The notes beneath the pieces were generated by a model. That model did no database searches, was not told the origin of the DNA, and saw only the letters and a program-made list of their open reading frames with translations. 38,158 nucleotides of DNA from Merdibacter massiliensis (GTDB lineage Bacteria > Bacillota_I > Bacilli_A > Erysipelotrichales > Erysipelotrichaceae): NCBI RefSeq assembly GCF_900155395.1, contig NZ_LT699710.1, positions 1 to 38,158 on the forward strand, read 5' to 3'. A program made the translations under genes and the position numbers. This document shows positions 16,315 through 24,788 of this stretch, in pieces. Positions within the stretch are counted from its first letter, which is position 1; every line of letters starts with the position of its first letter.

Positions 16315-18000
16315 ATGAAAAAAATCTTAGCTTCCACAGCAGCTCTTGCAATGGTTGCAAGCACATTGACTGGATGTGGAGGAAGCGGTGACATTACTGC
16401 TGAATCTGGTAAAACAAATTTAACAGTAGCTGTCGGCGGAGACTTTGCATTGCCGGATCCGGCAATCGTTGATGATTCCATTACAGCAAACGTATTAGCA
16501 CAATGCTATGATGGACTTTACAAATTAGACAAGGATGGTAACGTTATTGCAAACTTGGCAACAGATTTACCAACGGTAAGTGAGGATGGTCTTACTTATA
16601 CAATCAAGATCAAAGATGGTCTTACTTGGAGCGATGGTACACCATTGACTGCTGAAGACTTCGTATGGTCTTGGATGCGTGCAATGACTACACAAGGTTA
16701 TTACAGAAACTTCATGTATAACTATATTGCTGGTACAACACATATGGTTACAAATGAAAAAGGGGAAGAAGTAGAAATGCCATATACAGATATGGCAGAT
16801 GTAGAAGCCAACATGGGTGTTCGTGCTGTCGATGATACAACGATCGAAATCAAATTGAAGATGGCAGCTCCTTACTTCACATCTATGCTTTGCAATACTG
16901 TATTCTACCCAGTAAACAAAAATGAAGTAGGTTCTGATCTGAAGAGCTCAGAATGGGCACAAAATGCTAGTGAGGAAGACCCAATCGTTACAAATGGTGC
17001 ATTCCAGATCACTGGTGTTAATATCAAAGATGCAATCACATTAGCTAAGAGTGAGAATTATGCTGATAAAGATAATGTTAAATTGGAAACAATGGAATTC
17101 AAAGTAATGGGTGACTTGGATTCTCAGACACAGGCATTCATCTCTGGTGAAGTTGATTTCGCTACTGCTGTTAACGTTCAACAGGTAAATGGTGATGAAC
17201 AGCTTCAAGGACATGTTTATGCAATCGATCCATTTGTATGTAACTACTATGTATTGGTAAATGCAGGTGATGAAAACGATGGATCAACAGAAGGATTGAA
17301 AGCATTGAAGGATAAAGATATCCGTCGTGCAATTTCTATGGCTATCGGACGTGACGCTGCTCGTAACGCTTATGGCTATGGCGATGACTTTTCTTATGAT
17401 TTGTATGCATTGATTCCTAGTGGTATCCCAGATGCTGAAGGAAATGATTTCTATGAGCAAGGTGGCAAACTGATCGATGATGATGTTGAAGCTGCAAAAG
17501 AAATCATGGAATCTAAAGGTTACAATGCCGATAATATGTTAACAATTACTTATAAGTACAACAACTTGGCTACTCATAAAGCAGTTGCTGAAGCTATGCA
17601 GAACTCTTTGAAAGAAATCTATATCAACCTTGAGTTGTCTGGATCTGAAAAAGAAGCATTCTTCGGTGATCGTGATGTTGGTAACTTCGAATTGTGCCGT
17701 CATGCTATGACAGCTGACTACTTAGACCCAATGTGCTATCTGTCCATGTATGTTGGTTCTACAACATCAGCTAACACAGTTGATGATGCTACATTTGAAC
17801 AAATGGTCAATGATGCTAACAAGTTAGATGGTCAGGAACGTATGGACAAGATGCATGAAGCTGAAAAATACTTGGTTGAAAATGCATATATTATCCCTCT
17901 GTTCGGATATACTGAACCATTCTTGAAGGTTAAGAATTTGACAAATATCAGTTCTTCACCAGAAGGTCATTATGACTTAACTCATGCATATTTTGAATAA
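16315..18000 (+). CDS. oppA: Peptide-binding lipoprotein (OppA type)
   Basis: The 561-residue extracellular receptor has signal and lipobox LTGC (Cys21), followed by a Gly/Ser linker. The mature part has the family-5 solute-binding fold: NLATDLPTVSEDGLTYTIKI, LTWSDGTPLTAEDFVWSW and DKDIRRAISMAIGRDA. Its size fits peptide-binding OppA rather than nickel- or sugar-binding relatives. The site AAAGGAGAAGAGG lies just upstream. Codon use is biased to A/T-ending codons with few rare ones, as in highly expressed genes. Being last in the operon, it is followed by two hairpins that may stabilise its message. Confidence 0.92.
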   Translation: MKKILASTAALAMVASTLTGCGGSGDITAESGKTNLTVAVGGDFALPDPAIVDDSITANVLAQCYDGLYKLDKDGNVIANLATDLPTVSEDGLTYTIKIKDGLTWSDGTPLTAEDFVWSWMRAMTTQGYYRNFMYNYIAGTTHMVTNEKGEEVEMPYTDMADVEANMGVRAVDDTTIEIKLKMAAPYFTSMLCNTVFYPVNKNEVGSDLKSSEWAQNASEEDPIVTNGAFQITGVNIKDAITLAKSENYADKDNVKLETMEFKVMGDLDSQTQAFISGEVDFATAVNVQQVNGDEQLQGHVYAIDPFVCNYYVLVNAGDENDGSTEGLKALKDKDIRRAISMAIGRDAARNAYGYGDDFSYDLYALIPSGIPDAEGNDFYEQGGKLIDDDVEAAKEIMESKGYNADNMLTITYKYNNLATHKAVAEAMQNSLKEIYINLELSGSEKEAFFGDRDVGNFELCRHAMTADYLDPMCYLSMYVGSTTSANTVDDATFEQMVNDANKLDGQERMDKMHEAEKYLVENAYIIPLFGYTEPFLKVKNLTNISSSPEGHYDLTHAYFE

Positions 18001-18016
18001 TATGTGAAAGATTCTG

Positions 18017-18076
18017 CGCCTATCTTAGATAGGCGTATGAAATAAAGCACACAGGAAACTGTGTGCCTTATTTCAT
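18017..18076 (+). terminator. Tandem hairpins between oppA and the M24 peptidase
   Basis: Hairpin 1 is CGCCTATC-tta-GATAGGCG (18017-18035). Hairpin 2 is an 18-position stem with one mismatch and a GAAA tetraloop (18037-18076). Neither is followed by a T-run: the ribosome-binding site of the next gene starts at once. They look more like a message-stabilising or processing element than a full terminator, so the downstream genes may be read from the opp promoter. Confidence 0.6.
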
Positions 18077-18091
18077 ATGAAGGAGGAACTT

Positions 18092-19318
18092 ATGAAAATT
18101 CGAAGTGTAAAAGAACAGTATGAATTACGTAACCAGTGTTTAAAGGAACGTTTGGAATTGATTCTTCCAAAAGTAATGAAGGATAGCGAAGTCGACATGT
18201 GGTTGCATGCCTCAAAAGAGTATAATGAGGATCCAACATTCCGCGCATTGACGCCAGCTCAGTATCCTACAGCACGCAGAATTACGATGTTTGCATTTGT
18301 AAAGGACGGGGATGATGTCATTCGTTATTCTTTAAGCATGCCAGATGAACATTTAACAGAATTTTATACGCCTTATTGGCAATTTGGCAAAGAAAGTCAA
18401 ATGGATGCTTTAAAACGTTTATTGGAACAATATGATCCGCAGAAAATTGCAATCAACGCATCTGCAAACTTTGCATTCTGTGATGGATTAAGCATGGGTA
18501 TCTATACATCATGGATGAAAGAATTAGATGAAAAATGGTTGGATCGTATGGTTAGCGATGATAACTTACCAATTAAATTAATGGAGATTCGTACGCCAAC
18601 GGAATTAAAATTAATTCCTGAAGTTGTGGAAGCAGCTTTCTCCGTAATGAATGCTATGTATACACCAGAGGTTATCAAACCGGGTGTAACGACGACTAGT
18701 GATGTTGAATTCTTCATGATGCAGACAGTAAAAGATATGGGATTGGAATATTGGTTTGAACCAACTTTGGACTTGCAGCGCGAAGGAAATGATGATCCGC
18801 GAATTACAGGTGTTATTGAACGAGGAGACTTGCTGCACTGTGATTTTGGTATCCGTTATATGAATTTATGTACAGATACACAGCGGCTGGCTTATGTTGC
18901 AAGAGAAGGAGAAGACAGTATCCCAGAAGATCTTTTAAATGGCATGAAAGTAAATAACCGTTTCCAAGATATCGTCCGCGAGTGCATGAAGGCAGGAAAA
19001 ACAGGAAACGAAGTATTATTAGAGTCTTTAGAAAAAGCAAAAGAAGAAGGTATTCGTGCTACGTTGTATTCTCATCCATGCAATATGTATGGACATGGTC
19101 CTGGACCAACGATCGGATTGTGGAATCAGCAGGTAGAAATCCCAATCAGAGGAGATGTCGTATTAGATAATGATACAACCTATGCATTAGAGTTAAATGT
19201 ATGTGTACCTTGTAAGACAAAAGATTATTATATTTATACAGAAGAAACTGTTTTATTAGATGAAAATGGTGTAAAATTCTTATATAAGGATCGCGATAAA
19301 ATTACTTTGATCAAATAA
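18092..19318 (+). CDS. M24-family metallopeptidase (Xaa-Pro aminopeptidase-like)
   Basis: The 408-residue protein has the creatinase-like N-terminal domain and the pita-bread M24 catalytic domain from about residue 175. Expected metal ligands are visible: Asp in HCDFGIRY, Asp in CTDTQR, His in MYGHGPGPTIG, Glu in YALELNV and Glu in TEETVLLDE. Such enzymes remove the N-terminal residue before proline, which suits a gene next to a peptide importer. No signal peptide is present, so it acts in the cytosol. An ATG at 18077 lies upstream of the AAGGAGGAA site, so the start at 18092 is chosen. Members with degraded motifs exist, but here the ligand set appears complete. Confidence 0.87.
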   Translation: MKIRSVKEQYELRNQCLKERLELILPKVMKDSEVDMWLHASKEYNEDPTFRALTPAQYPTARRITMFAFVKDGDDVIRYSLSMPDEHLTEFYTPYWQFGKESQMDALKRLLEQYDPQKIAINASANFAFCDGLSMGIYTSWMKELDEKWLDRMVSDDNLPIKLMEIRTPTELKLIPEVVEAAFSVMNAMYTPEVIKPGVTTTSDVEFFMMQTVKDMGLEYWFEPTLDLQREGNDDPRITGVIERGDLLHCDFGIRYMNLCTDTQRLAYVAREGEDSIPEDLLNGMKVNNRFQDIVRECMKAGKTGNEVLLESLEKAKEEGIRATLYSHPCNMYGHGPGPTIGLWNQQVEIPIRGDVVLDNDTTYALELNVCVPCKTKDYYIYTEETVLLDENGVKFLYKDRDKITLIK

Positions 19319-19329
19319 GGAGGATACTT

Positions 19330-19908
19330 ATGAGTAAGGGAACATTACTTGTATTGACAGGTGCCAGCAGCGTAGGAAAAGGTGCAATTCGTGACTGCTT
19401 GCTAGAAGATGATCAACTGCATTTGTTCTACTCTATTTCTATGACGACACGTCCAAAGAAAGATACAGAAAAAGATGGTGTTGATTATTATTTTGTCAAT
19501 CGTAAAACATTTGCTGATGCTGTTCGTTCACATGAGTTGCTAGAGTATACACAATTTGATGGCTATTATTATGGAACGCCGTTGGCATATATTGATTTTC
19601 TTTTGAAAATCGGGAAAAATGTACTGTTAGAGGTGGAAGCGCAAGGGGTAGGCCAAATCAAGCTTCGCTATCCTGATGCATTGGCTGTCTTTGTTGTACC
19701 AGAAAGTATGGAGGATCTGGAAAAACAAATTCGTGCACGTTATAATGATCCAGCTAGCGCAGATCTTCGTGTAAACAAAGCAAGTATGGAGATGGAATTA
19801 AGTTCATTGTTCCGTCATCAAGTAAAAAATAGTGATGCACAAAAAGCAAAAGAGGAAATTGCTGATATGTTAGCAAAACATCAAGCAAAATTAAAAGCAA
19901 AGGAATAA
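19330..19908 (+). CDS. Divergent guanylate kinase-like protein
   Basis: The 192-residue protein aligns along its length with guanylate kinases: P-loop region TGASSVGKGA (10-19), GMP-binding SISMTTRPKKDTEKDGVDYYF, GYYYGTP and VLLEVEAQG. Compared with the B. subtilis-type GPSGVGKGT loop, the P-loop reads GASSVGKGA, so the conserved Gly and the Thr near the magnesium site are replaced by Ser and Ala. The second Arg of the GMP-binding TTRxxR motif is Lys. Lid arginines seem to remain. It sits between a peptidase and a transporter rather than with rpoZ/priA as housekeeping gmk often does. It is probably a second, altered copy; activity is uncertain. Confidence 0.8.
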   Translation: MSKGTLLVLTGASSVGKGAIRDCLLEDDQLHLFYSISMTTRPKKDTEKDGVDYYFVNRKTFADAVRSHELLEYTQFDGYYYGTPLAYIDFLLKIGKNVLLEVEAQGVGQIKLRYPDALAVFVVPESMEDLEKQIRARYNDPASADLRVNKASMEMELSSLFRHQVKNSDAQKAKEEIADMLAKHQAKLKAKE

Positions 19909-19913
19909 ATCAT

Positions 19914-20789
19914 TTGCAAAACGAAAATATAAAAAAGGGAGTCTTCTTTCTGCTGTTGACTTCCTTTCTCTTTTCCTCACAGCAAGCACTTGGAAAAGTG
20001 TTATATTACCTCAGCAGTTTTGAACGTACATTTTATTTTTCTTTGGTTGCTGCAATTATCATGGCAATCTTATGCAAGAAAGAGCGGGTACCATTAATAG
20101 GAGCACAACCTAAATTCTTGTTTTTTCGCTCATTATTTGGATTTATCTCTACGATTCTAGTCTTTATGGCAGCAACAGATTCTTATCCGATCGCAAATTT
20201 ATCGTTGTTAAGCTCAACCTCAACGATTTTTGCATTAATAGCAGCCGTTGTATGGTTGAAAGAAAGAATGAGCAGAGGTCAGGTATTGTCTTTATTTATT
20301 GCGTTTAGCGGAATCTTATGTTTATTGAAACCGACAGGTGGATTTTTACAAATCGAATCATTATTGGCATTGAGCGGCGGATTCTTTGCTGGATTAGCTT
20401 ATACCGTTGTTCGTCGCTTAAAAGATGAATCACCCTTTTCCATTACTTTTTTCTTCATGGTATTCAGTGTCATTGTTTCATTTCCTCTAGCATGGATGCA
20501 AGGTATGCATCCATTGGGAGCATTTGAAATCGGTGTATTGCTTTTATTAGGTGTCGTTACAGCTGCAGCACAATTTTTCCTATCTGTAGCATACAGCTAT
20601 GCACCTTCTACAAAAATCTCCGTCTATTTATATTCACAAAGTTTATTTGCGTTTATGATCGGTATCGTTGCTTTTGATGAAATTCCGGATGTATTATCGA
20701 TCATAGGCGGTATATTATTGATCGTTGCAGGTATTTGGAATTTCATTTCTGGCAGAAATATGCAAAGGAGGCAGATGTATGAAATCTAA
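19914..20789 (+). CDS. EamA/DMT-family transporter
   Basis: The 291-residue membrane protein has about ten hydrophobic helices in two EamA repeats, with FFRSLFGFISTILVFMAATDSYPIANLSLLSSTSTIF in the first (quoted in part) and ALSGGFFAGLAYTVVRRLKDE opening the second. Family members export amino acids, metabolites or drugs. The start is a TTG at 19914, five bases after the kinase stop and preceded by AAAGGA; no ATG fits near the first helix. The end overlaps the aminotransferase start by eleven bases. Its setting suggests export of an amino acid or keto acid, but the substrate is unknown. Confidence 0.85.
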   Translation: MQNENIKKGVFFLLLTSFLFSSQQALGKVLYYLSSFERTFYFSLVAAIIMAILCKKERVPLIGAQPKFLFFRSLFGFISTILVFMAATDSYPIANLSLLSSTSTIFALIAAVVWLKERMSRGQVLSLFIAFSGILCLLKPTGGFLQIESLLALSGGFFAGLAYTVVRRLKDESPFSITFFFMVFSVIVSFPLAWMQGMHPLGAFEIGVLLLLGVVTAAAQFFLSVAYSYAPSTKISVYLYSQSLFAFMIGIVAFDEIPDVLSIIGGILLIVAGIWNFISGRNMQRRQMYEI

Positions 20790-21996
20790 GATGAAAAAAG
20801 CATTCCAGCAGTTTGAAGGAGGATTGTTTTCTACAGTTGAGAAAGCAGATGTAGGAGATGGGTTCGAACAAATGCGTGCTGCTGGCGTCGATATGATGAG
20901 CTGGGCAGACCCGTTTCAACCCGATGACGCTGTACCAAAACATGTGAAAGAGGCGGCTCTGAAAGCAATGGATGGATGTGACGGGGGTCATTATACAGCA
21001 CCAACCGGAAATCTTGCTTTACGTAAATGTATTGCGGAGCATTGGAAAGAACGTTATGGCTTGGAACTAGATCCGGCTAGAAACATCATCATTACACCTG
21101 GTAGCGACAGTGCTCTTTATTTTTCTATGTTACCTTTCTTAGAAGAAGGAGATGAGGTCATTGTACCAACGCCGTGTTATCCAAATAATTTACAAAATAT
21201 CACGATGGCAAATGCTAAACCAGTGTTTATGGAACTAAAGGCTGAAGATGGATATCAGATCGATCCGGAAACATTGGAAAGTCTGGTTACACCAAAAACA
21301 AAAATGATCGTATTGACACATCCGAACAATCCGACAACGACGGTATTCAATGCGGCATCTTTAGAAGCAGTCCGAAGAGTTGTTTTACAATATGATCTTG
21401 TGCTGATCGTTGATCAGGCATTTGAAGATTTTACGTTTGAAAATAAAATGATTGCTCCGGCAGCAATGAAGGATATGCTGGCACATACCGTAACGGTTTG
21501 CTCGGCATCGAAGGGTTTTGGATTAAGCGGTTATCGGGTAGGCTGGATCATTGCGGATGATGTCGTGATGGATGTATTATATGGATGTGCCGTCAGTGTG
21601 GTAGGTGCGACGCATACGGCATCACAACATGCGATCATTGCGGCATTCCAGGACACATCGTTTATGAAAGCTTATGGAGAAGCATATGATGCCAGACGGC
21701 ATAAAGCAGTCGAATTATTAGATTCCATTCCAGGAGTACATGTACCGCTGCCGGAATCAGGATTTCTATGTTGGGTAGATATTCACGAATTAGGCAATAG
21801 TAGCGAGATTTGTGCGCGGTTGCTGAAAGAGGCCAATGTTTCTGTTAATGATGGAATCAACTATGGTCCAGGAGGAGAAAGAGGCTTCCGAATGGTATTA
21901 GGTGTATATAAAGACAATGAGAAAGTATTTGATGCCTTAAGAAGAGTACGAGAAGTATTAATGAAGATCTCAAAAGAAAAAGGATTAAGCGCATAA
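20779..21996 (+). CDS. PLP-dependent aminotransferase, class I/II
   Basis: The 405-residue enzyme is of fold type I. Visible cofactor residues are the Asn of LTHPNNPTTT, the Asp of LIVDQAFEDF and the Schiff-base Lys245 in SASKGFGLSGYRVGW. A C-terminal FRMVLG supplies the carboxylate-binding Arg. The substrate-defining regions do not allow a firm choice among aspartate, aromatic, alanine or branched-chain groups. The start at 20779 lies behind AAAGGAGG and overlaps the EamA end, so the two are coupled. It closes the peptide-processing run and is followed by a strong terminator. Confidence 0.88.
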   Translation: MKSKMKKAFQQFEGGLFSTVEKADVGDGFEQMRAAGVDMMSWADPFQPDDAVPKHVKEAALKAMDGCDGGHYTAPTGNLALRKCIAEHWKERYGLELDPARNIIITPGSDSALYFSMLPFLEEGDEVIVPTPCYPNNLQNITMANAKPVFMELKAEDGYQIDPETLESLVTPKTKMIVLTHPNNPTTTVFNAASLEAVRRVVLQYDLVLIVDQAFEDFTFENKMIAPAAMKDMLAHTVTVCSASKGFGLSGYRVGWIIADDVVMDVLYGCAVSVVGATHTASQHAIIAAFQDTSFMKAYGEAYDARRHKAVELLDSIPGVHVPLPESGFLCWVDIHELGNSSEICARLLKEANVSVNDGINYGPGGERGFRMVLGVYKDNEKVFDALRRVREVLMKISKEKGLSA

Positions 21997-22000
21997 AAAA

Positions 22001-22033
22001 AGGTTGAACGTTCATTCGTTCAACCTATTTTTT
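22001..22033. terminator. Bidirectional terminator between the aminotransferase and the fusion gene
   Basis: AGGTTGAACG and CGTTCAACCT (22001-22010 and 22017-22026) form a perfect 10-pair stem flanked by A-run and T-run. It serves both convergent genes and overlaps the last codons of the minus-strand gene. Confidence 0.88.
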
Positions 22034-23824
22034 GTTTTGATAATATTCCTTTAAAAAGGATGTTTTATACTCTTCGAATGTACCATCTAAGATTGCCTGT
22101 CTTGCTTCTTCTGTCAATCGAATGATGAATCGCAAGTTATGCATGGAAGCAAGATTAAAATATTTTTCGCGATCTTTTGGATCAGAAGATTTCAATAGAG
22201 CACGTAATTGTCCGCGTGTCCATCCGGCTCGACAAGTAGGACAATCACAATCTTCTTCAATTAAATCATTGCTGTCTGCAAATTTCTTAATTGCAATATT
22301 TCCGTGTCGAGTATAGATACGGCCATGTCTTGCTTCTCTGGTAGGCGCAACACAATCGAATGTATCTGCTCCCATCTCTGTACCAATCAAAATATCATCA
22401 GGATGTGATAAGCCAAGTAAATGACGCGGTTTGTTTTCTGGTAATTCTTCACAGCACCAACGCAGGATATCACCAAGTGTTTCTTTTAGAAATGCACCGC
22501 CTAAGCCATAGCCGTCAAAATCCATCTTGGCAAATTTCTTAGCAGTGGAACGACGCAGATCTTCCCAACGACCGCCCTGCAGTACTCCATAAAGAGATTG
22601 GTGATAGCCAAGATCGTCACAATGTTTACGATGATAGTGAATACTTTTCTTTGCCCATCTTTCTGTACGCGCCAAGGCTTCTTTATTGTATTCATAAGTA
22701 TCAGCTAAAGAAGTTAGTTCGTCATATGCCATGTGAATATCAGCACCGATACGGCATTGAATTTCCATAGATTCTTTAGGACCGATAAAATCATCTTGGT
22801 CAGTGAATGGATCATGGAAATGAACTCCTTTTTCAGTAACGATTGCTAAACGGTCTTTTTTTTCGGTATTTACAATGTTTCTTTCTTTCTCCATACTGAC
22901 CACTTTTCCACAACCAGACCCAAGCGACATTACTTGAAATCCGCCAGAATCGGTTAAAGTTGGACCCTGCCATCCGGACCATTTCGCTAAACCGCCTTGA
23001 TCAGCAATAGTAGGGGATATGTTACGTAAATGATAACCATTGCTTAACATAGCTTGTGCGTGAATAGAGTGCAAGTCATGCATCGAAAGATAGCGAACTT
23101 CGCCGCGTGTGCCTACTGTCATAAAGGCAGGAGTGTGAATATCTCCATGTGGGGTATGAATGATGCCGGCACGGCCAAGTTTCCCGGGAATTCTCTTTGT
23201 GATCTCAAAATAAAATTGATTGTTGTTTTGATATTCACAGAGATCCGGCTGTAATTTGTTTTCGATCAAAGTTCCTATTAAAGATAGTACAACATTTAGA
23301 ATGATACCAATAAAAAAGGTAATAAGCAGCTGCAGCAAGATCTCATATAAGGGGAGAATAGCCAAATACGTTATGAATTCGAATATAGCAGCTGCAACCA
23401 AATAAGCGACAGCAGAAGCAGAGAAAGAACACACATAAAAATGCTGTGATGCTTTTTTTATATTGCGCAGCCGTAAAAAAAGAGCATTGTTTATGTAATT
23501 TGAAGCAAGAAATGCAAAAAGTAAGGCAAGAAAGGTTCGATACCACAAGACATGTAATGGAAGAAATTCCAAAATAAAGAGCAGCAGGACCATAACGAAA
23601 GCGATCCAGAAACTGGTAAAAGTTATGATCTTTGCTATGCGTTTTCCATAAAACTGAATGATCAAATCGCTTAATATATAGATAAATGGATAAATCAGTA
23701 CACCTCCAGCTATAGCGATCGAGGAAATCGTCCAATGTTTTATAGCAGCTAAATTACTTAGCATCAGCATTCCAACGGATAATGCGGCAAAAAAAATCAA
23801 TGTTTTCTGTTTTGTTTTTGACAT
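22025..23824 (-). CDS. Fusion of a queuosine-precursor transporter (YhhQ/VUT) with tRNA-guanine transglycosylase
   Basis: One continuous 599-residue frame. Residues ~9-192 are a multi-helix membrane domain with the VUT signature YILSDLIIQFYGKRIA, as in YhhQ, known to import preQ0/preQ1. Residues ~204-595 are a full tRNA-guanine transglycosylase, which swaps a 7-deazaguanine base into tRNA position 34. Asp292 (TDSGGFQVMS) and the nucleophile Asp490 (FDCVAPTR) are present, as is the zinc set Cys526, Cys528, Cys531 and His562. Differences from the Zymomonas enzyme: Cys158 is Leu370 (YDEL), GGLAVGE is GGAFLKE (442-448), and about 22 extra residues lie within 302-335. A direct hand-over of the imported base is inferred. 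The start is MSKTKQK; no ribosome-binding site precedes it. Function is inferred from families. Confidence 0.92.
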   Translation of the reverse strand: MSKTKQKTLIFFAALSVGMLMLSNLAAIKHWTISSIAIAGGVLIYPFIYILSDLIIQFYGKRIAKIITFTSFWIAFVMVLLLFILEFLPLHVLWYRTFLALLFAFLASNYINNALFLRLRNIKKASQHFYVCSFSASAVAYLVAAAIFEFITYLAILPLYEILLQLLITFFIGIILNVVLSLIGTLIENKLQPDLCEYQNNNQFYFEITKRIPGKLGRAGIIHTPHGDIHTPAFMTVGTRGEVRYLSMHDLHSIHAQAMLSNGYHLRNISPTIADQGGLAKWSGWQGPTLTDSGGFQVMSLGSGCGKVVSMEKERNIVNTEKKDRLAIVTEKGVHFHDPFTDQDDFIGPKESMEIQCRIGADIHMAYDELTSLADTYEYNKEALARTERWAKKSIHYHRKHCDDLGYHQSLYGVLQGGRWEDLRRSTAKKFAKMDFDGYGLGGAFLKETLGDILRWCCEELPENKPRHLLGLSHPDDILIGTEMGADTFDCVAPTREARHGRIYTRHGNIAIKKFADSNDLIEEDCDCPTCRAGWTRGQLRALLKSSDPKDREKYFNLASMHNLRFIIRLTEEARQAILDGTFEEYKTSFLKEYYQNKK

Positions 23825-23839
23825 GATGGCATTATAACA
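23824..23839 (-). promoter_or_regulatory. Extended -10 promoter giving a predicted leaderless mRNA
   Basis: On the minus strand TGT-TATAAT (23839-23831) is followed by six bases and then the ATG at 23824. Standard spacing puts the transcript start on the A of the ATG. The -35 region is weak, as is common with extended -10 promoters. Confidence 0.6.
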
Positions 23840-23885
23840 TAAAATATAGGAAATGAGCAGGAATATTTCGGTATTGCATAAGCTG

Positions 23886-23894
23886 TGGTACAAT
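23886..23894 (+). promoter_or_regulatory. Extended -10 promoter of the membrane-protein gene
   Basis: TGG-TACAAT (23886-23894), with only a weak -35 (TTTCGG, 17 bases up). It is divergent from the fusion-gene promoter 50 bases away. Confidence 0.5.
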
Positions 23895-23921
23895 AAGAAT
23901 CAAATGAGAGGAGCCATTTGC

Positions 23922-24734
23922 ATGAAAAAAATAATTCGAGTAATCTGTATTTGCTTGTTTGTCGGTGCGGCGGTTCTTTTTTCACTGTCTTTTACCACCA
24001 GAAATGTAGTGCAAGATGCCATGAAGGTGATGTTTCAAGAACAAACACAATGGAAAGAACAGCTGACAAGTTTGATCAGTGAGCAGTTTGCAGGCAATCC
24101 TGCAGTGAAAAATCAAGTAGAAGGCATAGTAGAGTCCGTAGTGAATAGTGATGCAATAGAACAGCAATTAGAAACATATACACAAATATTTTTAAATGAT
24201 TTGGTTAGCGGAAAAAGTGATGGAGACCAGATGAGTGCAGCTATTCGTTCTAGTATTCAGGAAGGATTAACCAAAGTAGAACTTCCTCAGCAAAGCATTA
24301 TTACAAAAGATCAATTATCACAAAGTATAGATCAAATATTAAATCATATTGATTTTGAATCAGTATATGAACAGGCCTTATTAAACATGCGGTCACAGCT
24401 AAGCCCATCACAATTTGCACTGTTACGAGTTGTCGATTGGTTACAAAGTGATAGTACTTATATTGGTACAATACTCATCCTGATAGCAAGTCTTGCAGGT
24501 TTTTTCTTAAGCGGGCTGTATAAAGGATTTCGTTCTTTGTCCATTGCAGCATGGCTGTCTACATTCATTGTTGGTGCAGGCTGGTTGATTTTACAATGGT
24601 CCATACAAACACAATCTGCTTCTTTTCTAATTTTATTAACAACAACAGCACAACGATTGTTGGTATGGGGAGCTATTCTATTTTTCATTGCAATTGTCTC
24701 CAGTGTCTTGCAGCACATATTGAAATATAAATAA
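23922..24734 (+). CDS. Membrane protein of unknown function
   Basis: The 270-residue protein has one N-terminal helix (about 4-24), a long hydrophilic region of some 160 residues rich in Gln, Ser and Glu and predicted mainly helical, then three hydrophobic helices near the C-terminus (about 185-205, 212-232, 240-262). The middle part resembles an extracytoplasmic, possibly coiled-coil, domain. No motif is recognised. The start at 23922 follows GAGAGGAGCC. It is divergent from the transporter-transglycosylase gene, but there is no functional evidence linking them. It is monocistronic, ending at its own terminator. Confidence 0.75.
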   Translation: MKKIIRVICICLFVGAAVLFSLSFTTRNVVQDAMKVMFQEQTQWKEQLTSLISEQFAGNPAVKNQVEGIVESVVNSDAIEQQLETYTQIFLNDLVSGKSDGDQMSAAIRSSIQEGLTKVELPQQSIITKDQLSQSIDQILNHIDFESVYEQALLNMRSQLSPSQFALLRVVDWLQSDSTYIGTILILIASLAGFFLSGLYKGFRSLSIAAWLSTFIVGAGWLILQWSIQTQSASFLILLTTTAQRLLVWGAILFFIAIVSSVLQHILKYK

Positions 24735-24743
24735 AATGAAGTT

Positions 24744-24773
24744 AAAAAAGCATCTGATTACCAGATGCTTTTT
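24744..24773. terminator. Terminator after the membrane-protein gene
   Basis: AAAAAGCATCTG and CAGATGCTTTTT pair around a 5-base loop, with T-run. Confidence 0.88.
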
Positions 24774-24788
24774 ATGAACCTCGCTTAT

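Noticed and set aside
23825-23893. Longer N-terminus of the fusion protein from a TTG at 23893
   Set aside because: No ribosome-binding site is there, the extra residues overlap the promoter, and they lie upstream of the predicted transcript start.
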